A DNA stretch of 5,434 nt, taken from assembly GCA_013816685.1 (NCBI GenBank), contig JACDDX010000137.1, positions 1 to 5,434 of the forward strand. The letters run 5' to 3'. The notes beneath the pieces were generated by a model. It was not told where the DNA came from, did not search any database, and saw nothing but the letters and a program-made list of their open reading frames with translations. A program made the translations under genes and the position numbers. This document shows positions 1 to 5,434 of the stretch, one piece after another. Position 1 is the stretch's first letter. Each line of letters starts with the position of its first letter. The DNA is from Gemmatimonadales bacterium (lineage in GTDB: Bacteria > Gemmatimonadota > Gemmatimonadetes > Gemmatimonadales > GWC2-71-9).

Positions 1-632
1 CGTTCGGCGTGCCTCCCGGCGGAGCACCTCGATCAGCGCGGGCTCCCGCTCGCCGACGACGAACGGCGTGCCCGGCTTCGCGATGCCGGCCTTCTCGCCG
101 GCGATCTGCTCCAGCGTGTCGCCCAGGTACTTCATGTGGTCGCGCTCGATCTTGGTGACCGCGCTGACCAGGGGCCGCAGCACGTTGGTGCTGTCCAGGC
201 GCCCGCCCAGTCCGACCTCGACCACCATGATCTCGGCGCCGCGCGCCGCGAAGTCGGCAAAGGCGATAGCGGTGGTGATCTCGAAGAAGGTGGCGCGACG
301 CTCCTCGATCAGTGGCCGGAGCCGCGCCGTCCACATCGCGACCGCGCGCTCCGGGATCGGCAGCTCGTCGACCCGGATGCGCTCCCGGAACGAAACCAGG
401 TGCGGCGAGGTGTAGAGGCCGACCCGCCAGCCCGCCGCGCGAAGGGCGCCGGCCACGAGCGTCGACACACTGCCCTTGCCGTTGGTTCCACCGATGTGCA
501 CTGCGGGAATCAGTTCGTGCGGGTCGCCGAGCGCCTTGAGCAGCGCACGCGTCGTCGCGAGCCCGAACTTGATCGTGGTCGTGCGGGGGAAGAGAAACTC
601 GAGGGCCGCTTCGTAACTCAGCGGCTGGGCGC

Positions 633-636
<4 letters not shown>
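1..636 (-). CDS. folC: Folylpolyglutamate synthase / dihydrofolate synthase, 3'-truncated by the window edge
   Basis: FolC is a cytoplasmic Mur-ligase-family enzyme that uses ATP to add glutamate to folates; many bacterial forms also make dihydrofolate from dihydropteroate. About 212 residues of the usual 420-450 are present, covering most of the ATP-binding domain. Numbered from a CTG at 636, they show a YEAALEFL N-terminus, the P-loop GTNGKGS (50-56), YTSPHL (75-80), FFEITTAIAF (117-126), VEVGLGGRLDSTN (139-151), DHMKYLG (166-172) and EKAGI (181-185), whose lysine corresponds to the family's carbamylated lysine. The gene follows accD directly. The start is odd: this frame has no ATG, GTG or TTG between its upstream stop (862-864) and a GTG at 501, which would remove the conserved N-terminus. 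I chose the CTG at 634-636 because it overlaps the accD stop as CTGA; a CTG at 619-621 is equally possible. The family call is secure, but the start is not. Confidence 0.93.
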
Positions 637-1499
<863 letters not shown>

Positions 1500-1615
1500 C
1501 ACGGCAGCCATTTCGGGAGTCACCGACGTTGTGGGAAAGCCAGGAGTGGCGTACGGTTACGTACAATTTCACGGGAATCCGGCCGCAACGCCAGACCCCC
1601 GCTGCTGCGGGTCCG
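1500..1615 (-). promoter_or_regulatory. rodA-accD intergenic region, possible accD-folC promoter
   Basis: This is the only gap longer than 30 nt in the window, so it is the natural place for a promoter driving accD-folC on the minus strand. It holds a perfect inverted repeat of 5-nt arms around a 4-nt spacer (GTACG at 1551-1555, CGTAC at 1560-1564). A weak sigma-70-like pair can be drawn on the minus strand: TTGCGG (1588-1583), a 17-nt spacer, then TGTACG (1565-1560), each matching its consensus at only three of six bases. The repeat overlaps the proposed -10 and could be an operator, but arms this short also arise by chance. If translation starts upstream of 1499, part of this region is coding. 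Confidence 0.25.
1594..1613 (-). terminator. GC-rich stem-loop just after rodA (weak terminator candidate)
   Basis: In the minus-strand transcript, three nucleotides after the rodA stop codon, GACCCGC can pair with GCGGG(GG)TC around an AGCA loop, with a two-G bulge. The position suits a terminator or mRNA 3'-end stabiliser for the cell-shape operon. No U-tract follows (the next bases are TGGCGTTGCG), so classical Rho-independent termination is not supported and read-through into accD is quite possible. Confidence 0.25.
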
Positions 1616-2857
1616 TCAGAAGTCGTGGTACCCCGACAGCCTGGAGTCCCAGGCCACCCGCATCGCCAGCCCCAGACAGAGCGAGCAGATGACGAAGAAC
1701 GAGCCGCCGTAGGAGAAGAACGGGAGCGGGATGCCGGTGATCGGCATCAGATTGACGGTCATCCCCACGTTCTCGAAGACGTGGGTGAAGAAGAGCCCGA
1801 CGATTCCGAAGATCACCAGGCTGCTGAACGCGTCCGGCGCCCGCCGCGCGATCCGGATCAGCACGAAGAACAGCGTCAGGAACAGCGCCAGCGCGACGAA
1901 GACGCCGAGGAAACCGAGCTCCTCGCCGACCACGGAAAAGACGAAGTCGGTGTGCTGCTCGGGAAGAAAGGCGAGCCGCTTCTGGGGACCCTGGGTGTAG
2001 CCGGTGCCGAACCACCCGCCCGAGCCGATCGCCACGCGCGACTGGATGGCGTGGTAGCCGGCCGCCCGGGGGTCCACTTCGGGATTCAGGAAGGTGAGCA
2101 GCCGGTTCTGCTGGTAGGGCGCCAGGTGCTTCCAGAGCGGCATCGCGAGCGTGCCCATCACGACGTTCGCGATCAGGCAGAGCGCCCAGTCCCACAGATA
2201 GGGACGCCAGGCCCAGATGATCAGCACAAAGGCGAGGATCCAGACGATCCAGGCGACCGTGCTGAACGCCAGCAGCAGGCTGATCCCGGGCGACGCGAGC
2301 AAGAACAGGAGGCGGGGGCGGACGCCGGCCCAGAAGAGCATCGCGAAGAAGATTCCGACGAACACGATCGCGCTGCCGAGGTCGGGCTGCTTGAGCACCA
2401 GCAGGAAGGGCGCGCCGATGATGAGACCGGGTCCGATCAGGTCGTGGAGGGCCCGGGGAGGCTCCTTCCGGCTCGACAGGAATCTCGCGAGCATCAGCAC
2501 GGTGGCCACCTTGGCCAGCTCGGAAGGCTGTCCGATCTGGTGACCGCCGATGGAGAGCCAGCTGTGACTGCTTTCCGCCGTGCCGGCGCCGGTGCCGACC
2601 ACGAGGACGATGACCAGCAGCAGGATGCTGAACCCGTAGACAATCGGCGAGAGCCACTCGAGCAGGCGGAACGAGACGTTGAACGCGACCGTGGCCGCGA
2701 CGAGCCCGACGCCCACCCAGATGAACTGGTGCCACCACACGCCGGCGGCACGGGTCGGCACGTCGGTCTGTCCGGCCGAGTACAGGATGATGAGGCCGTA
2801 GGCAACGAGCAGCGCACTGACCCCGATCAGCTGCCCGTCGATCCGTGCCGCCCTCAT
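1616..2857 (-). CDS. rodA: Peptidoglycan glycosyltransferase RodA (SEDS family)
   Basis: RodA is the inner-membrane SEDS glycosyltransferase that polymerises glycan strands from lipid II during side-wall elongation, working with PBP2. The 413-residue product is hydrophobic throughout and carries SEDS hallmarks: QPSELAK (110-116), KQPDLGSA (156-163), the extracellular-loop stretch NPEVDP (258-263) with D262 at the place of the essential catalytic aspartate, AIGSGG (276-281), FLPEQHTDFVF (297-307) and GIPLPFFSYGGS (375-386). RodA rather than FtsW is supported by the mrdA gene 30 nt upstream. The protein is about 40 residues longer than E. coli RodA (370 aa, from memory). The excess falls at residues 183-245, a Trp-rich hydrophobic block able to form about three helices where E. 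coli has one. The ATG at 2857 is preceded only by a weak GGGG. The stop is the TGA at 1618-1616. Confidence 0.96.
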   Translation of the reverse strand: MRAARIDGQLIGVSALLVAYGLIILYSAGQTDVPTRAAGVWWHQFIWVGVGLVAATVAFNVSFRLLEWLSPIVYGFSILLLVIVLVVGTGAGTAESSHSWLSIGGHQIGQPSELAKVATVLMLARFLSSRKEPPRALHDLIGPGLIIGAPFLLVLKQPDLGSAIVFVGIFFAMLFWAGVRPRLLFLLASPGISLLLAFSTVAWIVWILAFVLIIWAWRPYLWDWALCLIANVVMGTLAMPLWKHLAPYQQNRLLTFLNPEVDPRAAGYHAIQSRVAIGSGGWFGTGYTQGPQKRLAFLPEQHTDFVFSVVGEELGFLGVFVALALFLTLFFVLIRIARRAPDAFSSLVIFGIVGLFFTHVFENVGMTVNLMPITGIPLPFFSYGGSFFVICSLCLGLAMRVAWDSRLSGYHDF

Positions 2858-2890
2858 CGCTGCGCCCCGCTCACCGCAGCGCTCCGCTCA
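2857..2890 (-). repeat. Imperfect 17-nt tandem repeat across the mrdA-rodA junction
   Basis: Read on the minus strand, 2890-2874 is TGAGCGGAGCGCTGCGG and 2873-2857 is TGAGCGGGGCGCAGCGA, identical at 14 of 17 positions. The first copy begins with the mrdA stop codon. The second ends on the A of the rodA ATG, and TGAGGG follows, resembling the start of a third copy. The whole spacer is therefore two repeat units. The second unit supplies the only purine-rich stretch (GCGGGG) near the rodA start, so it may act as a weak ribosome-binding region. The first unit also contains the 6-nt palindrome AGCGCT. Confidence 0.6.
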
Positions 2891-4783
2891 TCGCGGCTCC
2901 TTGGCGGTCGGCCTGCCGTCGAGCGGGACCGGGGCGATGCCGGCCGAATCGGTGGTCTCGAGGTCGAGCGTCCGGGGTGCGCTGTCCTGCGGCACGATGA
3001 GCTCCACCTTGACCGCGGTGGTCGTATCGGGTCCGAGGATGTAGCGCCGGAGCGCCCGCACCACTGTCGGAACCACGTTGGTCCCGTGCTCGGCGAACTC
3101 CATGATGCCGCCCACCACCAGCACCGGCTTCTCCGCGGGCGCGAACCCGATGAACCAGCCGTGATCCTTGCCGTGCGGATTCTGCGCGGTGCCCGTCTTC
3201 CCGGCGATGGACAGCTCCTTCTGCTTGCCGCCGGCCCGGATCGCCGACCCGGCCGCCGTGCCCCGCTCCACCACCGCGATCAGCGCGTGGCGGAGCCCGT
3301 CGAGCTGCGAGGCGGTGAGCCCCAGCGATGCGCCGCGAGTGGACGACTGCCGCACGATGTACGGGGTCGACTCGATGCCGGTCCCGGACAGCGCCTGGTA
3401 GAACCGCATCATGTTGATCAGCGTCTGGGTGTTCTCGCCCTGGCCGATCGAGAAGTTGAGCGTCGTCGCCGGCGGGCTCCAGTTGCGTGGGCCGTACAGC
3501 CGGTCGAAGTATGCCAAGGACGACGGATAGATCGGCCGGGATTCGTTCTCGAGATCGATGCCGCTCCGGTCGCGGAAGCCCATCAGCACCCCATCCTTGA
3601 TGATGGCGTCGAGACCGAGGCGCAGACCGAGCTGGTAGAAGTAGACGTCGCAGCTGCCCGCCACCGCGCCGATGAGGTCGACGGCGCCGTGGCCCTCTTT
3701 CTTCCAGCAGCGGAAATAGCGATTGCCGAGCTGCATGCCGCCGCGGCAGGGCACCGGCATGCGGGTATCCAGCGAGACCAGCCCGCGCTTGAGCGCCATC
3801 GCGCTGATTGCCAGCTTGAACGGCGATGCGGGCGGATAGCGGGTCTGGATGGCGCGGTTGAGGAGCGGCTTCGCGTCGTCGGTGTTGAGCTGGCGCCAGA
3901 GCCTGCTGCTGATCCCGCCCACGAAGTCGTTGGGGTCGTACGCGGGTGCCGAGTAGAGCGCGCGCACCTCGCCCGCGGGCGTCATGGCGATCATCGCGCC
4001 GCGAATGCCGGCGGGCCAGATGCTGTCGATAAAGCGCTGGAGGTCGAGATCGATTGTCGTTCGGATCGGGCGACCGGGCGTCGGCGGCAGCGTGGCGGTG
4101 CTCGCCTCTTCACGCACCAGGCGGCCGCGCGCGTTCACCTCGATGTAACGCACGCCCTCATCCCCGCGGAGCGAATCGTCATACTGCTTCTCCAGCCCCG
4201 CCTTTCCCACGATCGAGCCGAGCTGGGCGCCGGGGAAGCGCTGCGCGGCGAGGTCACCCTCCGTCACCTCGGAGACGTAGCCCACCAGATGCGCCACCGC
4301 GCGGCCGGAAGGGTAGAGCCGCTTGGGTTCGGCCTGGATCACGAGCCCCGGCAGGGAGGATCGCCGCTCCTCGAGCCGCGCCACCGTCGTGAAGTCGGCG
4401 TCGCCCAGCACCAGCGCCGGCTGGTAGCGCGCGGCGCGGAAGCGGCGCACGATCTCGGTCACGGCGCCGCTGTCGATCGGCACGACCTGTCCCACCCGCG
4501 CGAGCACGGCGCGGAGCGAATCGGCCGACGGCGCGATCAGCTTCACCGAATAGCCCGGGACATTCTCGGCGATGATCCGTCCGCTCCGGTCCAGGATCTG
4601 ACCCCGCGGTGCGGCCAGCGGAATGGGACGCAGGCGGTTGGTCTCGGCCCGGAGCTGGAACTTTTCGTGCTGCATGACCTGCGTGCGGAAGAACGCGCCG
4701 CCCAGTACCAGGAAGGCAACGCCGAGGACCCAGCGGGCGACGTCGGCACGCTCCCGCACCTTGTAGGAGTCGAACCCGTTCAT
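2888..4783 (-). CDS. mrdA: Penicillin-binding protein 2, elongation-specific transpeptidase
   Basis: PBP2 is the class B penicillin-binding protein that crosslinks new peptidoglycan in the rod complex and stimulates RodA. It is anchored in the inner membrane with its bulk in the periplasm. The 631-residue product is of normal size: a short cytoplasmic tail, one membrane helix (about 15-33), the pedestal/dimerisation region beginning with PRGQILDRSGRIIA (59-72), then the transpeptidase domain. Catalytic motifs are present: SPFK (S320 nucleophile, K323), SCD (377-379) and KTGTAQ (529-534), followed by HGWFIGFAP (541-549). C346, C359, H365 and C378 match the spacing of a zinc site reported in E. 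coli PBP2. The last 45 or so residues are a Thr/Pro/Asp-rich tail with no recognisable domain. The gene lies 24 nt after mreD; the ATG at 4783 follows a weak AAGGG. The gene order supports PBP2 over division-specific FtsI. Confidence 0.97.
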   Translation of the reverse strand: MNGFDSYKVRERADVARWVLGVAFLVLGGAFFRTQVMQHEKFQLRAETNRLRPIPLAAPRGQILDRSGRIIAENVPGYSVKLIAPSADSLRAVLARVGQVVPIDSGAVTEIVRRFRAARYQPALVLGDADFTTVARLEERRSSLPGLVIQAEPKRLYPSGRAVAHLVGYVSEVTEGDLAAQRFPGAQLGSIVGKAGLEKQYDDSLRGDEGVRYIEVNARGRLVREEASTATLPPTPGRPIRTTIDLDLQRFIDSIWPAGIRGAMIAMTPAGEVRALYSAPAYDPNDFVGGISSRLWRQLNTDDAKPLLNRAIQTRYPPASPFKLAISAMALKRGLVSLDTRMPVPCRGGMQLGNRYFRCWKKEGHGAVDLIGAVAGSCDVYFYQLGLRLGLDAIIKDGVLMGFRDRSGIDLENESRPIYPSSLAYFDRLYGPRNWSPPATTLNFSIGQGENTQTLINMMRFYQALSGTGIESTPYIVRQSSTRGASLGLTASQLDGLRHALIAVVERGTAAGSAIRAGGKQKELSIAGKTGTAQNPHGKDHGWFIGFAPAEKPVLVVGGIMEFAEHGTNVVPTVVRALRRYILGPDTTTAVKVELIVPQDSAPRTLDLETTDSAGIAPVPLDGRPTAKEPR

Positions 4784-4807
4784 CTGATGCCCTTCATTCC
4801 CAGGGCC

Positions 4808-5311
4808 TCATGCGTCGAGCCGGATGGCGAACCACTCGCGGAACGTCACCAGCACCAGCAGCGCGAACACACCGGTGGAGAGCGCCTGGAGCGGGCTGTA
4901 GAGCGTGAGCTCGGCGACGAGCTGCCGCTGGTCGATCCCGCTCGCGAGCAGCACGATGAGGTCGCGAACCCACAGCGCGGCGGCCACGAACGCGGCATTC
5001 ACGAGCAGGTTGTCGGCGAAGAAGACGGCACGACTCCAGGCGGCGAGATAGCCGACCAGCGTGTGCGCCAGCGCGCCCGCACCGAACCGCGCCGGAGTCA
5101 ACGCGTCCCCGGCCAGCCCAACCAGGAATCCCGCGAGCGCGCCCGCGCCCGGCCCGCTGCGCATCGCGAAGAGCACGAGCGCGATGAGCAGGAAATCGGG
5201 ACTGACCCGCGAGCCCCAGAGCCGGGGCCGGAGGTAGAAATGGAGCACGACGAGGAGCGCCATGATGGCGAGGAGCTGGAGCCGGTTGGCTCTGACTGGG
5301 GATGGGCTCAT
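4808..5311 (-). CDS. mreD: Rod shape-determining membrane protein MreD
   Basis: MreD is a small integral inner-membrane protein of the rod complex that works with MreC to position the elongation machinery. Its biochemical role remains poorly defined. The 167-residue product matches the family's size and has about five or six hydrophobic segments (roughly 10-26, 38-52, 55-71, 78-95, 101-123, 137-156). The MreD signature is visible as PDFLLI (38-43), then a glycine-rich stretch ending in D69, and HTLVGY (83-88). The start ATG shares four bases (ATGA) with the stop codon of the upstream gene. No Shine-Dalgarno sequence is visible, so translation is probably coupled to mreC. mrdA follows 24 nt downstream. 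The family is divergent in sequence, so the call rests on length, topology, the PDFLL motif and the neighbours together. Confidence 0.93.
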   Translation of the reverse strand: MSPSPVRANRLQLLAIMALLVVLHFYLRPRLWGSRVSPDFLLIALVLFAMRSGPGAGALAGFLVGLAGDALTPARFGAGALAHTLVGYLAAWSRAVFFADNLLVNAAFVAAALWVRDLIVLLASGIDQRQLVAELTLYSPLQALSTGVFALLVLVTFREWFAIRLDA

Positions 5312-5434
5312 CGTGCGGTGTCCGGCGAGGGCGGGGGCACCCTGGCCACTGAGTCACGCCGGGCCTGCGCGCGCGTCTGAAGCTCGGCCAGCGAGTCGCG
5401 CCGGGCCGTGGCGACCGAGTCGGCGCGCCGCACC
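5308..5434 (-). CDS. mreC: C-terminal end of probable MreC, 5'-truncated by the window edge
   Basis: Only the last 41 codons and the TGA stop (5310-5308) are in the window. The visible peptide is an Arg/Ala/Asp-rich, low-complexity tail with no conserved domain: RADSVA, ARRDSLA and ARRDSVA occur in succession, then a Pro-rich end (VPPPSPDTAR). The MreC identity is inferred from position, since mreC almost always directly precedes mreD and here the two overlap by ATGA. MreC is a periplasmic, membrane-anchored scaffold that binds PBP2; its conserved beta-domains would lie upstream of this window. The repeated tail is probably a disordered periplasmic extension. Another protein encoded ahead of mreD cannot be excluded from this fragment. 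Confidence 0.7.
   Translation of the reverse strand, partial: VRRADSVATARRDSLAELQTRAQARRDSVARVPPPSPDTAR

Noticed and set aside
1500..1523. Longer accD starts: GTG at 1523 or ATG at 1511.
   Set aside because: They add MTPEMAAV-type residues ahead of the conserved MAWFKK opening, and neither has a better ribosome-binding site than the ATG at 1499. They are kept as alternatives only.
1569..2738. A 389-codon minus-strand frame overlapping rodA in another register.
   Set aside because: It overlaps rodA, whose product has clear SEDS motifs and membrane helices. This alternative translation is Arg/Pro/His-rich with no domain, as expected of an out-of-frame reading of a GC-rich gene.
1529..5380. 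A 1283-codon open frame on the plus strand, antisense to rodA, mrdA and mreD.
   Set aside because: rodA, mrdA and mreD all lie in the same frame, and this antisense frame is in exact codon register with them, so a stop appears only where a sense codon is TTA, CTA or TCA. Those codons are avoided in GC-rich genomes, and the TGA stops of the three genes read as TCA. The translation is charged, low-complexity and rich in E/R/D/H/P with no domain, whereas the opposite strand encodes three clear families.

Overview
This window looks like chromosomal core-genome DNA from a GC-rich (roughly two-thirds G+C by eye), probably rod-shaped bacterium. All recognisable genes lie on the minus strand, so they are read here from the right end to the left. 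Gene order and protein flavour fit Gemmatimonadota or another GC-rich Gram-negative phylum. That placement is an inference from memory, because no rRNA or similar marker is present.

The right two thirds hold the tail of a cell-shape (rod-complex) operon: the last 41 codons of a probable mreC (5308-5434), mreD (4808-5311), mrdA encoding penicillin-binding protein 2 (2888-4783) and rodA (1616-2857). The genes overlap or sit 24-30 nt apart, so one transcript is likely. RodA polymerises glycan strands from lipid II, PBP2 crosslinks them and activates RodA, and MreC and MreD link this pair to the MreB cytoskeleton. The mrdA-rodA spacer is built from an imperfect 17-nt tandem repeat.

A 116-nt gap (1500-1615), the longest in the window, separates rodA from accD (acetyl-CoA carboxylase carboxyltransferase beta subunit, 633-1499) and folC (folylpolyglutamate/dihydrofolate synthase, running off the left end). 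The accD-folC pair is a common bacterial arrangement. The gap holds a short inverted repeat and a GC hairpin, but no convincing promoter or U-tract terminator.

No mobile element, CRISPR array, tRNA, rRNA or obviously foreign gene is present, and I found no new defence or other accessory system. The points most worth a second look are modest: folC has no ATG/GTG/TTG start compatible with a full-length protein and probably starts at CTG; RodA seems to carry an extra pair of membrane helices; PBP2 has a Cys/Cys/His/Cys set matching a reported zinc site; and the mrdA-rodA junction is a tandem repeat. A 1283-codon open frame on the plus strand is explained as an in-register antisense shadow.
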